From NCBI RefSeq assembly GCF_008367235.1, contig NZ_VTZS01000005.1:186001-250000 (forward strand): a stretch of 64,000 nt of DNA, read 5' to 3'. The translations under genes and the position numbers were made by a program. Shown here in pieces: positions 1 through 10,150 of the stretch. This DNA comes from Pareuzebyella sediminis (GTDB lineage: Bacteria > Bacteroidota > Bacteroidia > Flavobacteriales > Flavobacteriaceae). Within the stretch, counting starts at the first letter, position 1. Every line of letters starts with the position of its first letter. The notes below the pieces were generated by a model, which did not search any database, was not told the origin of the DNA, and saw only the letters and a list, made by a program, of their open reading frames with translations.

Positions 1-1013
1 AGGCAGGCACCCCTACCATGGGTGGGCTGATTATTATCATGTCTACTTTGATTCCGGTATTGCTTTTCGCCAGACTAGAAAATATTTACATCCTATTGCT
101 CATTATGACCACCTTGTGGATGGGTTTTATCGGCTTTGCCGATGACTATATCAAGGTTTTTAAAAAAGACAAGGAAGGGCTCAAGGGAAGGTTTAAGATT
201 ATGGGCCAGGTGGTTTTGGGGCTTGCGGTTGGGGCTACCCTTTATTTTCACCCCGAAGTGACCATGAAAGAAGATAATAAAAGCACGATTACGCAGCAAT
301 TCATGGTGAAGGATGTGGAGGGGCGGGAAATAAAATCTACCAGTACTACGGTTCCTTTTTTCAAGAACAATGAGTTCGACTATGGCGATATTATCGGATG
401 GGCGGGGGAGAACGCAAGAAACTACGCCTGGTTGATCTTTATTCCAGTAGTTATTTTAATCGTTACGGCGGTATCGAACGGGGCCAATTTGACTGACGGT
501 ATCGACGGTCTGGCCGCCGGCACTTCTGCAATCATCGTTTTTGCCCTCGGCATATTCGCATGGGTTTCCGGGAATATTATTTTTTCGGATTATCTCGATA
601 TCATGTTTATACCGAATTCGGGCGAGGTGGTCGTTTTCATTACCTCGTTGGTAGGAGCCTTAGTCGGGTTTTTATGGTACAATGCATACCCGGCCCAAGT
701 CTTTATGGGCGATACGGGAAGCTTGACCATTGGGGGCGTAATTGCAGTGATTGCCATTATCGTACGAAAGGAATTGCTGATACCTATACTGTGTGGCATC
801 TTTTTCGCCGAATCGCTCTCCGTAATGATACAGGTGGGCTATTTTAAATACACACGCAAAAAATTCGGGGAAGGGAGACGCATTTTTCTGATGTCTCCCT
901 TACACCATCATTATCAGGTGAAAGGGTATCATGAAAGCAAAATCGTTACGCGATTCTGGATTGTTGGCATATTACTGGCCATAATTACCATAGTAACCCT
1001 TAAGGTGCGATAA
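1..1013 (+). CDS. mraY: Phospho-N-acetylmuramoyl-pentapeptide-transferase (5' end outside window)
   Basis: Integral membrane enzyme that transfers phospho-MurNAc-pentapeptide to undecaprenyl phosphate, giving lipid I. The frame is already open at base 3 and encodes A-G-T-P-T before the first ATG (base 18), which is the conserved AGTPTMGG motif. The gene therefore starts upstream and this is only its C-terminal part. Visible family motifs are [19 protein letters not shown] and the HHHYQ motif near the end, with several hydrophobic helices. A hydrophilic insertion of about 55 residues (TMKEDNK to GENARN) sits between two helices; I believe it is usual in Bacteroidota. The stop is one base before murD, so the two are co-transcribed. 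Confidence 0.97.
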   Translation, partial: AGTPTMGGLIIIMSTLIPVLLFARLENIYILLLIMTTLWMGFIGFADDYIKVFKKDKEGLKGRFKIMGQVVLGLAVGATLYFHPEVTMKEDNKSTITQQFMVKDVEGREIKSTSTTVPFFKNNEFDYGDIIGWAGENARNYAWLIFIPVVILIVTAVSNGANLTDGIDGLAAGTSAIIVFALGIFAWVSGNIIFSDYLDIMFIPNSGEVVVFITSLVGALVGFLWYNAYPAQVFMGDTGSLTIGGVIAVIAIIVRKELLIPILCGIFFAESLSVMIQVGYFKYTRKKFGEGRRIFLMSPLHHHYQVKGYHESKIVTRFWIVGILLAIITIVTLKVR

Positions 1014-1014
1014 G

Positions 1015-2349
1015 ATGAAAAGATTAGTGGTCTTGGGGGGTGGTGAAAGTGGTGTGGGTACGGCCATTTTGGGGAAAAAGCAAGGGTATGAAGTTTTTGT
1101 GTCCGATAAGGGCAAGATAAAGGATACCTATAAAGACGTTCTTAAGCATTTTGAAATTGATTGGGAAGATCAACAGCACACGGAAGCTCAAGTACTGAAT
1201 GCAGATTTGGTCATGAAAAGTCCCGGTATTCCCGACAAGGTCGCATTGGTTGAAACATTGCATCAAAAAGGTGTTCCGGTAATTTCCGAAATCGAATTTG
1301 CTTCCCGGTATACCGATGCCACTTTGATAGGCATAACCGGCAGTAACGGGAAGACCACGACGACCATGCTGACCCATCATTTACTTCAAAATGGGGGGTT
1401 GCACGTCGGTATGGCCGGAAACATTGGGGATAGCTACGCCAAGATGGTGGCCGAAAACGATTTTGATTTCTATGTACTTGAAATCAGTAGCTTTCAATTG
1501 GACGGAATTGAAAAATTTAGACCCCACATCGCTATTTTGACCAATATAACCCCAGATCATTTAGATCGCTATGAATATCGGTTTGAGAATTATATAGCCT
1601 CGAAGTTCCGAATCGCCGAGAACCAGACCGAGGAAGACTTTTTCATTTATGATTCCGATGATCCTGTCATCGTTGATTGGCTTGAATCGCATCCCATTAA
1701 ATCAAAATTGCTGCCCTTTTCAATTCAAAAGGAATTGGAAGAAGGCGCCTTTATAAAAAACGACAAAATAATATTGAAACTAACTAACGAGACACTGGAA
1801 ATGAAAACGGATACTTTAGCACTGGAAGGAAAACACAATGTAAAGAATACCATGGCCGCCATGACAGCGGCCAAATTGGTAAGCATCAGAAAGGAGTCGA
1901 TACGTGAGAGTATCGCCAACTTTCAAGGAGCACCACATCGGCTAGAGAAGGTGTTGAAAATTGGCCATGTACAGTACATCAACGATTCAAAGGCAACAAA
2001 TGTCAATTCCGTTTTCTATGCCTTGGATAGCGTAAAGACCCCCATTGTATGGATAGCCGGTGGTCAGGATAAGGGCAACGATTACAAAGAATTGATGCCT
2101 TTGGTACGTGAGAAGGTAAAGGCTATTGTCTGTTTGGGGTTGGATAATGAAAAACTCAAATACGCTTTTGGTAACGTGGTTGACCTTATGGTCGAAACCT
2201 TTGCCATGGAGGAAGCCGTCAAAGTGGCCTATAAAATTGCAGAACGTGGCGATACGGTACTGTTATCACCGGCATGTGCCAGTTTTGACCTTTTTGAAAA
2301 CTATGAAGATCGTGGTAACCAATTTAAAAATGCGATAAAGAACCTTTAG
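1015..2349 (+). CDS. murD: UDP-N-acetylmuramoyl-L-alanine--D-glutamate ligase
   Basis: Cytoplasmic Mur ligase that adds D-glutamate to UDP-MurNAc-L-Ala using ATP. At 444 residues it has normal family length. The N-terminal Rossmann-like domain starts with VVLGGGESGVG. The ATP-binding P-loop GSNGKTTTT lies at about residues 109-117, and the C-terminal domain carries the NDSKATN motif and a late SPACASFD motif typical of MurD. It starts one base after the mraY stop, and the ftsW GTG start follows four bases after its own stop, so it is an internal gene of the dcw operon. Confidence 0.97.
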   Translation: MKRLVVLGGGESGVGTAILGKKQGYEVFVSDKGKIKDTYKDVLKHFEIDWEDQQHTEAQVLNADLVMKSPGIPDKVALVETLHQKGVPVISEIEFASRYTDATLIGITGSNGKTTTTMLTHHLLQNGGLHVGMAGNIGDSYAKMVAENDFDFYVLEISSFQLDGIEKFRPHIAILTNITPDHLDRYEYRFENYIASKFRIAENQTEEDFFIYDSDDPVIVDWLESHPIKSKLLPFSIQKELEEGAFIKNDKIILKLTNETLEMKTDTLALEGKHNVKNTMAAMTAAKLVSIRKESIRESIANFQGAPHRLEKVLKIGHVQYINDSKATNVNSVFYALDSVKTPIVWIAGGQDKGNDYKELMPLVREKVKAIVCLGLDNEKLKYAFGNVVDLMVETFAMEEAVKVAYKIAERGDTVLLSPACASFDLFENYEDRGNQFKNAIKNL

Positions 2350-2353
2350 TCAA

Positions 2354-3550
2354 GTGAAAGCACTCTTTCAAAATATAAGTGGGGATAAAGCCATTTGGGC
2401 CGTTGTGGCACTTTTGGGACTTTTCTCGTTTTTACCTGTATATAGCGCGAGCAGTAATTTGGTCTATGTGGTCGGTAACGGAACTACCTTCGGTCACTTG
2501 ATCAAGCACGCCATGCTATTGTTTCTTGGTTTTGGTATTATTTATGGCGTACACAGAATACCGACCCACTTTTTTAAGGGTCTGTCATTAATAGCCATGC
2601 CGATAGTATTGATTCTATTGGCCTTCACTTTGGCGCAGGGTACTACGATCGATGGGGCGAATGCAAGCCGCTGGATCAATATACCTTTTGTAGGTGGATT
2701 TCAACCTTCAAATCTTGCGGCGGTGGTTTTGATGATTTACGTAGCGCGTTATTTATCAAAGGTCAGAGATGTAAAGGTGACTTTCAAAGAAAGCTTTCTA
2801 CCGCTTTGGGTGCCTGTATTTTTAGTGGTAGCCCTTATTTTACCCGCTAACTTTTCGACCTCGGCCATAATTTTTTCAATGGTCTTATTACTGTGTTTTT
2901 TAGGAGGGTATCCTATTAAATATCTATTGGGAATAATAGGTTCAGGGGTGATATGCTTGGCACTCTTTGTACTAACCGTCAAAGCAATACCGGATTTGTT
3001 TCCGAATCGTGTCGATACCTGGATGAGCAGAATAGAAAGCTTTGCGAACCCAGAGGATACCGAGGCAAACTACCAAATAGAAAAGGCGAAAATTGCGATT
3101 GCAACAGGGGGTATCTTAGGTAAGGGTGCGGGTAAGAGCATTCAGAAGAATTTTCTTCCCCAGAGCTCTTCTGATTTTATTTATGCCATAATCGTTGAAG
3201 AATATGGTTTGGTTGGAGGGTTTGCCTTAATGTTTTTTTACCTGTTTCTATTGTTCCGAATCATGGTTGTGGCCAATGGTAGCACTTCAATTTTCGGAAA
3301 GTTATTGGTGCTTGGGGTGGGGCTCCCTATTATTTTTCAGGCCCTCATCAATATGGCAGTCGCGGTTGAGCTCTTTCCCGTCACAGGGCAGAACCTGCCG
3401 CTGGTCAGTAGGGGAGGAACAAGTATTTGGATGACCTGTTTGGCCATCGGTATCATACTTAGTGCGAGCAATAAAGAAAAAGTTGTCGAATCGAACGATG
3501 CGATAATCGATGAGCATAACCCTTTAGAGATTTTAAGTGGCCAGTTATAG
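2354..3550 (+). CDS. ftsW: Septal peptidoglycan polymerase / cell division protein FtsW
   Basis: SEDS-family glycosyltransferase that polymerises lipid II at the septum with its partner FtsI. The 398-residue product is almost wholly hydrophobic, with about ten membrane segments. It has the SEDS features of a GANASRW-like loop after helix 4, and the late segment [10 protein letters not shown] that marks the family end. The start is GTG, four bases after the murD stop. Its 3' end overlaps murG by 14 bases, which suggests translational coupling. Because it lies between murD and murG it is the divisional FtsW rather than RodA. Confidence 0.95.
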   Translation: MKALFQNISGDKAIWAVVALLGLFSFLPVYSASSNLVYVVGNGTTFGHLIKHAMLLFLGFGIIYGVHRIPTHFFKGLSLIAMPIVLILLAFTLAQGTTIDGANASRWINIPFVGGFQPSNLAAVVLMIYVARYLSKVRDVKVTFKESFLPLWVPVFLVVALILPANFSTSAIIFSMVLLLCFLGGYPIKYLLGIIGSGVICLALFVLTVKAIPDLFPNRVDTWMSRIESFANPEDTEANYQIEKAKIAIATGGILGKGAGKSIQKNFLPQSSSDFIYAIIVEEYGLVGGFALMFFYLFLLFRIMVVANGSTSIFGKLLVLGVGLPIIFQALINMAVAVELFPVTGQNLPLVSRGGTSIWMTCLAIGIILSASNKEKVVESNDAIIDEHNPLEILSGQL

Positions 3551-4631
3551 ATTCATACTTTCAGGAGGCGGTACGGGTGGACATATTTATCCGGCCATTG
3601 CCATAGCCGACGAATTGAAAAGGAGGCATCCGGATGCCGAGTTTTTGTTTGTCGGGGCAAAGGATCGAATGGAAATGGAAAAAGTACCCCACGCCGGTTA
3701 TAAAATCGAAGGGTTGTGGATTACAGGGTTGCAGCGGAAACTGACCCTGAAGAACTTGATGTTTCCTTTAAAAGTATTGAGTAGTTTGATGAGAGCCAGT
3801 AAGATCGTAAGAAATTTTAAACCTGATGTGGTAATCGGTACAGGGGGGTTCGCTAGTGGACCGGTACTATACACGGCAGCGAGCAAAGGGATACCCTGTG
3901 TAGTACAGGAGCAGAACTCATTCGCGGGTATTACTAATAAATTATTAAGGAACAAGGTGCGCAAAATATGTGTGGCCTACGAGGGAATGGATAAATTTTT
4001 TCCGACGCATAAAATCGTGAAGACGGGTAACCCCGTGCGGGGAGATTTGGTGGTAATGAATACCGACAAAGAGACGGCCTTAAAATTCTTTGACCTTGAT
4101 GCGAATAGACCTACCCTATTGGTTTTAGGGGGTAGTCTAGGTGCACGGCGCATAAATCAACTCATAGCTCAAGAGCTTGATTATTTTGAAAAATTAGGGA
4201 TGCAGTTGATTTGGCAATGTGGCAAGTTGTATATCGAGGAGTACCGTAAATTCGAATCGGAGCACGTTAAGGTTTTTGATTTTTTGAACCGAATGGACTA
4301 CGCCTATGCGGCGGGAGATATCATAATTTCAAGGGCCGGGGCAGGTTCTGTATCTGAGCTTTGTATTGTTGGGAAACCGGTGATATTTATTCCTTCCCCT
4401 AATGTGGCCGAAGATCATCAGACTAAAAATGCCGAAGCGCTGGTCGCTGAGAACGCAGCGCTCATGTTGAAGGAAACGGTTTTAGAAGAGCAGTTTGAGG
4501 AGGTGTTTTCAAATTTATTCGAGAATAAGGGTCAACAAAAGGAACTTGCGACCCATATAAAAAGAATGGCCTTGCCCAATGCAACGGGCGATATCGTCGA
4601 TGAAATAGAAACACTGATACGCAAAGGATAA
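3537..4631 (+). CDS. murG: UDP-N-acetylglucosamine--N-acetylmuramyl-(pentapeptide) pyrophosphoryl-undecaprenol GlcNAc transferase
   Basis: Peripheral membrane GT28 glycosyltransferase that converts lipid I to lipid II. At 364 residues it is full length. The N-terminal glycine loop [12 protein letters not shown] is at about residues 9-20. The second domain has LGGSLGAR and the donor-binding segment [12 protein letters not shown], and the [14 protein letters not shown] stretch is diagnostic. The GTG start lies inside the last codons of ftsW. No ATG is available near the conserved N-terminus, so the GTG start is well supported. A 44-base gap separates it from murC. Confidence 0.97.
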   Translation: MASYRFILSGGGTGGHIYPAIAIADELKRRHPDAEFLFVGAKDRMEMEKVPHAGYKIEGLWITGLQRKLTLKNLMFPLKVLSSLMRASKIVRNFKPDVVIGTGGFASGPVLYTAASKGIPCVVQEQNSFAGITNKLLRNKVRKICVAYEGMDKFFPTHKIVKTGNPVRGDLVVMNTDKETALKFFDLDANRPTLLVLGGSLGARRINQLIAQELDYFEKLGMQLIWQCGKLYIEEYRKFESEHVKVFDFLNRMDYAYAAGDIIISRAGAGSVSELCIVGKPVIFIPSPNVAEDHQTKNAEALVAENAALMLKETVLEEQFEEVFSNLFENKGQQKELATHIKRMALPNATGDIVDEIETLIRKG

Positions 4632-4675
4632 GAGTAGAATCTAATGAGAATAATTAACGCTTAAAAGCATAACGG

Positions 4676-6028
4676 TTGAACTTAAAAACAATAAATAGCG
4701 TCTTTTTTATCGGCATCGGAGGCATAGGTATGTCGGCCTTGGCGCGTTATTTTAAGTTCATTGGTAAAAATGTAGCCGGCTATGACAAGACCCAAACACC
4801 CCTTACCGAGGCATTGGTAGCTATGGATATCGAAGTGCATTACGAAGATTGTATCGATGAGGTTTCACCGGCCTATCGGGATGCGGCCAGTACGTTGGTG
4901 GTATATACACCGGCGGTACCCATTGACCATTCGGAGTATCAGTATTTTTTGAATCGTGACTTTGAGATAAAAAAGCGTTCCGAAGTTTTGGGATTGATTA
5001 CCAAAGATACCTTTTGCCTTGCCGTGGCGGGTACGCATGGTAAGACGACGACTTCCAGTATTTTGGCACATTTGCTCAAAGAGAACAGCGTGTCGTTTAC
5101 AGCTTTCTTGGGCGGTATTTCTGAAGATTTCAATAGCAACTTTGTTTTTGAGGGAACCGAATACTCAGTGGTAGAAGCCGATGAGTTCGATCGATCGTTC
5201 TTGCGTTTGTTCCCAGATGTGGCCTGTATAACCTCCATGGATGCCGATCATTTAGACATTTACGGAAATGAGGCTGAGATTAAAAAGGGATTTAAAGAGT
5301 TTGCAAGCAGAATAAGCGCTGACGGAAAACTGTTTGTACGGAATGGGCTGCCGTTAGACGGTATTACTTATGGAATTGGTGACGATGCAACCTACTGTAT
5401 TGAAAACCTAACAATAGAAGGAGGTACCTATATTTTTGATGTGATCACACCGAATACATCGATAAAGGGTGTCAAGTTCAATAAGCCGGGAAAACACAAT
5501 CTTTTAAATGCACTGGTCGCATTGGCGATGGCTGCACAGACGAATATTCCTGTAACCGACCTTGCCAAGGCACTCGAAACCTTTAAAGGGGTACAGCGTA
5601 GGTTTTCTTATAAAATAAGGAAAGAGAACTTTGTGTTTATTGACGATTATGCCCATCATCCTACTGAAATCGATGCTGTGTATCAGGCGGTTTCCGAAAT
5701 GCACCCCAATAAAAAAACGCTGGTTATTTTTCAACCCCACCTGTATTCGCGAACTAGGGATTTTGTAAATGCTTTCGCCGAAAGCCTTGCGAAATTTGAG
5801 GGTATTTTACTATTGAACATTTACCCGGCCAGGGAAAAGCCCATAGAAGGAGTGACTTCGGAGTGGTTGTTGGGAAAAATCAAGAATCCTAACAAAAAAT
5901 GTATTGAAAAGTCCGATATCATGAATGAAATAAAACAACAAAACCCTGAAGTGCTAATTACTATGGGAGCGGGTGATATTGGTCTAGAAGTGGAAAAAAT
6001 TATAAAAGAGCTTGAACATGCGTATTAA
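4676..6028 (+). CDS. murC: UDP-N-acetylmuramate--L-alanine ligase
   Basis: Cytoplasmic Mur ligase that attaches L-alanine to UDP-MurNAc, the first amino acid of the stem peptide. The product is 450 residues. It opens with FIGIGGIGMSALA (nucleotide-fold loop) and has the P-loop AGTHGKTTT at about 118-126. DDYAHHPTEI and QPHLYSRT are MurC signatures. I chose the TTG start at 4676 because the conserved N-terminus begins immediately after it and no ATG is nearby. The 3' end overlaps the start of ftsQ. Confidence 0.96.
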   Translation: MNLKTINSVFFIGIGGIGMSALARYFKFIGKNVAGYDKTQTPLTEALVAMDIEVHYEDCIDEVSPAYRDAASTLVVYTPAVPIDHSEYQYFLNRDFEIKKRSEVLGLITKDTFCLAVAGTHGKTTTSSILAHLLKENSVSFTAFLGGISEDFNSNFVFEGTEYSVVEADEFDRSFLRLFPDVACITSMDADHLDIYGNEAEIKKGFKEFASRISADGKLFVRNGLPLDGITYGIGDDATYCIENLTIEGGTYIFDVITPNTSIKGVKFNKPGKHNLLNALVALAMAAQTNIPVTDLAKALETFKGVQRRFSYKIRKENFVFIDDYAHHPTEIDAVYQAVSEMHPNKKTLVIFQPHLYSRTRDFVNAFAESLAKFEGILLLNIYPAREKPIEGVTSEWLLGKIKNPNKKCIEKSDIMNEIKQQNPEVLITMGAGDIGLEVEKIIKELEHAY

Positions 6029-6737
6029 TTGGAACTTTTTAAAACTTATGGCCCTATTGCTGGTAGTGGTCGGCTTATATGCTTTTTCTAACCAAAGAAA
6101 CCAGCATAAGAGGGTCGATGGAATAGCTATAGAATTTGTGGGAGATCAGAATTTGTATATCACCCAGAGTACGGTTAATAAATTGTTAATACAAAAATTC
6201 GGTAGCCTTAAAAATGTGCCCAAAGAAAAATTAGTTTTGAATACTATGGAGAAGGCCATTGAGGCCAACAAAATGGTAAAAAGTGCCCAAGTGTATCTTA
6301 CCGTAAACGGTAAACTTGCGTCGAAAATCGTTCAACGCAAGCCAATCGGACGTATAGAAGGGGATTCTAAATTTTACCTTGATGATGAAGGGAAACGCAT
6401 GCCATTATCAATGAGCTATTCCGCCCGTGTGCCAATAATTACGGGTAAGGTTACAGGCGAAAGCCTAGAAGATGTCTATGAAATTTTGAACTATATCAAC
6501 CAAGATGAGTTCCTGAGAAAAAATGTGATCGGTATTCACATTGCTGATCTGAAACATTATCAACTGCGTTTTCGAACGAACCAATTTGTGGTGAACCTTG
6601 GAGCCGTTGACCATCTGGAAGAAAAGTTTAAAAATTTTAAGGCCTTTTACGCCAAGGCGAACAAAGATAAGACCTTGAACAAGTATGACATGGTAAGCCT
6701 GGAGTTTAACAATCAAGTAGTGTGTAGCAAAATTTAA
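6018..6737 (+). CDS. ftsQ: Cell division protein FtsQ
   Basis: Bitopic division protein that links the cytoplasmic Z-ring to the periplasmic septal enzymes. The 239-residue product has one N-terminal membrane helix (about residues 8-26) and then a periplasmic part resembling POTRA plus FtsQ domains; YLDDEGKRMPLS matches the usual FtsQ stretch. Sequence conservation is low, so the call rests largely on its place between murC and ftsA. The ATG at 6018 lies inside the murC end; a TTG two codons earlier (6012) is the alternative start. Confidence 0.9.
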   Translation: MRINWNFLKLMALLLVVVGLYAFSNQRNQHKRVDGIAIEFVGDQNLYITQSTVNKLLIQKFGSLKNVPKEKLVLNTMEKAIEANKMVKSAQVYLTVNGKLASKIVQRKPIGRIEGDSKFYLDDEGKRMPLSMSYSARVPIITGKVTGESLEDVYEILNYINQDEFLRKNVIGIHIADLKHYQLRFRTNQFVVNLGAVDHLEEKFKNFKAFYAKANKDKTLNKYDMVSLEFNNQVVCSKI

Positions 6738-6740
6738 GAT

Positions 6741-8069
6741 ATGGAAGTAGGTAATTATTCGGTAGGATTGGATATTGGAACCACCAAAATTGTGGCCATC
6801 ATCGGAAAGAAGAACGAATATGGCAAAATAGAGGTTTTGGGTACCGGCAAATCTAAAAGTTTAGGCGTGCATCGCGGTGTGGTCAATAACATTACCCAGA
6901 CCATAAAATCGATCCAACAGGCCGTTGAAGGTGCAGAAGCCGATTCAGGGCTAAAAATAGGCTCTGTCGTGGTCGGTATTGCAGGGCAACATATTCGAAG
7001 TTTACACCATAGCGATTATATTACTCGGGCCGATTCCGAAGAGGTAATCAACGATGAAGATCTCGATAAGCTATGCAATCAGGTCTATAAACTTGTAATG
7101 CTTCCTGGTGAAGAGATCATACATGTGCTTCCCCAAGAATATAAAGTGGATGGCCAAGCAGAAATAAAAGAGCCTATCGGTATGTACGGGGGCAGGCTGG
7201 AAGCCAATTTCCATGTCGTCGTAGGTCAGGTGTCTTCCATTAAAAATGTAGGCCGATGCATCAAAAGTGCAGGTCTTGATTTGGCCAATATTACTTTGGA
7301 ACCCCTAGCTTCTTCAGATGCCGTTTTGAGCAAGGAAGAAAAGGAAGCGGGCGTTGCGCTTATTGATATAGGTGGAGGTACGACCGATTTGGCGATTTTT
7401 AAAGATGGTATCATCCGTCATACGGCGGTCATACCCTTTGGTGGTGGGGTGATTACCGAAGATATCAAGGAAGGTTGCTCCATTATCGAAAAACAGGCGG
7501 AGCTTTTGAAAATTAAGTTCGGTTCCGCATGGCCTGGTGAAAATAAAGACAACGAGATTGTATCCATCCCCGGGTTGCGCGGTAGGGAACCTAAAGAAAT
7601 AACCTTAAAGAACCTTTCAAAAATTATTCATGCCAGGGTGGTGGAAATTATAGAGCAGGTGTATACCGAGATAAAGAATTATGGCCATGAAGAACAAAAA
7701 AAGAAGCTCATTGCAGGCATCGTTCTGACCGGTGGAGGAAGCCAGCTGAAACACCTCAAGCAATTGGTAGAATACATCACTGGTATGGATACCAGGATCG
7801 GTTACCCCAATGAGCATTTGGCAGGAGATTCCCAGACCGAAATCGCGAGTCCCCTATACGCTACGGCAGTAGGTTTGTTGATGAACGCCGTGTCGAATCA
7901 AGACAAAGCCAAACAGACGAAAGGCCAAATGGAAATCGAAGAAAAGGAGTTGGTTCCGGCAGGTCATGAAGAAAAGTCGCAACGGAATACAGAACCCCAA
8001 AAACAAAGAAAATCGGTATTTGACAAATGGTCTGAAAAATTAAAGGACTTTTTGGATAATGCAGAATAA
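6741..8069 (+). CDS. ftsA: Cell division protein FtsA
   Basis: Actin-like ATPase that tethers FtsZ filaments to the membrane. The product is 442 residues. It begins with the phosphate-1 motif GLDIGTTKI, has the phosphate-2 motif ALIDIGGGTTD and the adenosine motif LTGGGSQL, and carries the FtsA-specific 1C region. The last part is charged and ends in a likely amphipathic helix (WSEKLKDFLD) of the kind used as a membrane anchor. It starts three bases after ftsQ, within the same operon. Confidence 0.96.
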   Translation: MEVGNYSVGLDIGTTKIVAIIGKKNEYGKIEVLGTGKSKSLGVHRGVVNNITQTIKSIQQAVEGAEADSGLKIGSVVVGIAGQHIRSLHHSDYITRADSEEVINDEDLDKLCNQVYKLVMLPGEEIIHVLPQEYKVDGQAEIKEPIGMYGGRLEANFHVVVGQVSSIKNVGRCIKSAGLDLANITLEPLASSDAVLSKEEKEAGVALIDIGGGTTDLAIFKDGIIRHTAVIPFGGGVITEDIKEGCSIIEKQAELLKIKFGSAWPGENKDNEIVSIPGLRGREPKEITLKNLSKIIHARVVEIIEQVYTEIKNYGHEEQKKKLIAGIVLTGGGSQLKHLKQLVEYITGMDTRIGYPNEHLAGDSQTEIASPLYATAVGLLMNAVSNQDKAKQTKGQMEIEEKELVPAGHEEKSQRNTEPQKQRKSVFDKWSEKLKDFLDNAE

Positions 8070-8112
8070 AATACAACACAATTAAAAAGTAACCAGTAAT
8101 TAAAAAAATACT

Positions 8113-10050
8113 ATGAGTAACAGCACGGAATTTGAGGGTATATCATTTGACCTCCCCAAGAATCAGAGTAATGTAATCAAGGTGATCGGCGTCGGTGGCG
8201 GTGGTAGTAATGCCATAAACCACATGTTTCAGTCGGGCATTAACGGTGTCGATTTCGTAATCTGCAATACAGATTCCCAGGCACTTAACAATAGTCCGGT
8301 ACCGATTAAGATTCAATTGGGTGTATCGTTGACCGAAGGATTGGGTGCTGGTGCCAACCCTGAGGTTGGGGAGCAGGCCGCTTTGGAGAGTATGGAAGAG
8401 ATCAAACAGATGTTGGCCACAACGACCAAGATGATTTTTATTACGGCCGGAATGGGCGGGGGAACGGGTACTGGTGCCGCTCCTGTAATCGCCAGACAAG
8501 CAAAGGAACTAGACGTGCTTACCGTGGGTATCGTCACCATGCCCTTTGAATTCGAGGGCAAGATGCGCTGTGAACAGGCACGTATCGGTATAGAAAAATT
8601 ACGGGCCAATGTCGATTCGTTGATCGTGATCAATAACAACAAACTTCGCGAAGTTTATGGCAATCTCGGATTTAAAGCTGGGTTTTCAAAAGCGGATGAA
8701 GTGCTCTCTACTGCAGCACGGGGTATTGCGGAGGTAATAACGCATCATTACACACAGAACATCGACTTGCGAGATGCCAAGACCGTACTTTCCAATAGTG
8801 GAACGGCCATTATGGGCTCGGCGGTGTCGACCGGATCGGGTAGGGCGAATGAAGCTATTACGAAGGCTCTTGACTCGCCTTTGCTGAACGACAACAAAAT
8901 AAATGGGGCGAAAAACGTATTGCTGCTTATCGTGTCCGGAAGTCAGGAAATTACTATAGATGAAATCGGAGAGATCAATGATCATATTCAGGCCGAGGCA
9001 GGTCACGGTGCGAATATAATCATGGGGGTAGGCGAAGACGAAGATTTGGGAGAGGCCATAGCCGTAACAGTCATCGCAACCGGTTTCAACGTCGACCAAC
9101 AGAATGAAATTGTGAATACCGAGGCCAAGAAAATCATCCATACGCTCGAAGATGAGCAAAAGGCCCAGCAAGATTTGACGTCCAGAAGTTTTCCAAAGCC
9201 TCAACCGGAAGCAAAGCCGGTCATCAAGCATACCTTGATAGAGGATGAGGAAGAAGAGTTGGGTATGGATCTGATTCCCACCACCAGCTATATTAAAAAT
9301 TTTAACGTGTTTTACGAAGAGGTAATCGAAAAAGCGGAAGAGAAGAAAGAGATTTTTGAGGACGATTTTGTGATTATAGACGTAAGGGATGCCATCAATG
9401 ATATCGAGGTTGTTGATCCGATAACCGTCAGTTATGATAGCACCTTAAAGGAAGAGCAAATGGCCATGAGTTTTGATATGCCGTTGGCCAAGAATGAAGA
9501 TGCGGAAGAAGAAGCGCATGAGAATGTCATTACGTTTAGCCTTGATGATGAGGTAAAGGATATCGACGTAAAGAATCCTGTCGAAGTGATACCGGTATTG
9601 GAGTACAATAAACGAGGGGAGAAGCGCTATAGTCTCGATGACTATATGGAGTTGGAAAATAGGCTCGACCAGGCAAAACCCCAAGTAGCGCCACAAGAGC
9701 CTAAATTGGTGCAGCAGAAAGTCTCGGAACAGCGTCCGTCTGAAAGTTCGAATGTACCCGAGTCCGCCACGGGCAAAGTAGACCCGATGAACAGCCCCAT
9801 TGAGGAACTGCTTAAGGAGCGTGCAGATGAGCGTCGAAGAAAATTGAAAGATTTCAATTATAAGTTCAAGAACAGCGTAGGCAGTGTCGAGGAAATCGAG
9901 AAAGAACCGGCCTATAAGCGTCAAGGTATCGATTTAAACCCGAATCCAAGGGAAGAAAGTAAAGTGTCAAGAACGACTTTAGGCGAAGATAGCAACGACG
10001 AGATTCAGTTGCGATCCAATAATTCTTTTTTGCACGACAATGTGGACTGA
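8113..10050 (+). CDS. ftsZ: Cell division protein FtsZ, long-tailed Bacteroidota form
   Basis: Tubulin-like GTPase that forms the Z-ring. The globular core is about residues 18-330 and contains the loop GVGGGGSNA and the GTP signature GMGGGTGTG at about 113-121; the T7 loop is IDLRDAKTVL. At 645 residues it is far longer than the roughly 380 of E. coli FtsZ. The extra 300 residues are a highly charged, mostly acidic linker with little predicted fold, closed by a short conserved tail, NSFLHDNVD. This long tail is usual in Flavobacteriaceae as I know the family. A strong terminator follows, ending the dcw operon. Confidence 0.97.
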   Translation: MSNSTEFEGISFDLPKNQSNVIKVIGVGGGGSNAINHMFQSGINGVDFVICNTDSQALNNSPVPIKIQLGVSLTEGLGAGANPEVGEQAALESMEEIKQMLATTTKMIFITAGMGGGTGTGAAPVIARQAKELDVLTVGIVTMPFEFEGKMRCEQARIGIEKLRANVDSLIVINNNKLREVYGNLGFKAGFSKADEVLSTAARGIAEVITHHYTQNIDLRDAKTVLSNSGTAIMGSAVSTGSGRANEAITKALDSPLLNDNKINGAKNVLLLIVSGSQEITIDEIGEINDHIQAEAGHGANIIMGVGEDEDLGEAIAVTVIATGFNVDQQNEIVNTEAKKIIHTLEDEQKAQQDLTSRSFPKPQPEAKPVIKHTLIEDEEEELGMDLIPTTSYIKNFNVFYEEVIEKAEEKKEIFEDDFVIIDVRDAINDIEVVDPITVSYDSTLKEEQMAMSFDMPLAKNEDAEEEAHENVITFSLDDEVKDIDVKNPVEVIPVLEYNKRGEKRYSLDDYMELENRLDQAKPQVAPQEPKLVQQKVSEQRPSESSNVPESATGKVDPMNSPIEELLKERADERRRKLKDFNYKFKNSVGSVEEIEKEPAYKRQGIDLNPNPREESKVSRTTLGEDSNDEIQLRSNNSFLHDNVD

Positions 10051-10082
10051 AACCTACTATTAAACCCACAATCTTTTGTTTT

Positions 10083-10122
10083 AAACCCGAAGAAAATTAG
10101 TTTTTTTTCGGGTTTATTTTTT
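10083..10122 (+). terminator. Rho-independent terminator after ftsZ
   Basis: A 9-bp perfect stem, AAACCCGAA (10083-10091) with TTCGGGTTT (10107-10115), is followed by a T-rich tract. It lies 32 bases after the ftsZ stop and would end the division and cell wall operon. Confidence 0.85.
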
Positions 10123-10129
10123 ATCTTCG
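10122..10129 (+). promoter_or_regulatory. Putative -7 box for the yqeY-like gene
   Basis: TATCTTCG is one mismatch from the Bacteroidota -7 consensus TAnnTTTG and lies 21 bases before the ATG, directly after the ftsZ terminator. I see no clear -33 TTG because the terminator occupies that position. Confidence 0.45.
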
Positions 10130-10150
10130 CACTCCTAAATAAAAAGTAGA

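Noticed and set aside
8686-9231. 181-codon minus-strand frame inside ftsZ
   Set aside because: It is a shadow of the ftsZ frame; composition is not protein-like and ftsZ is certain.
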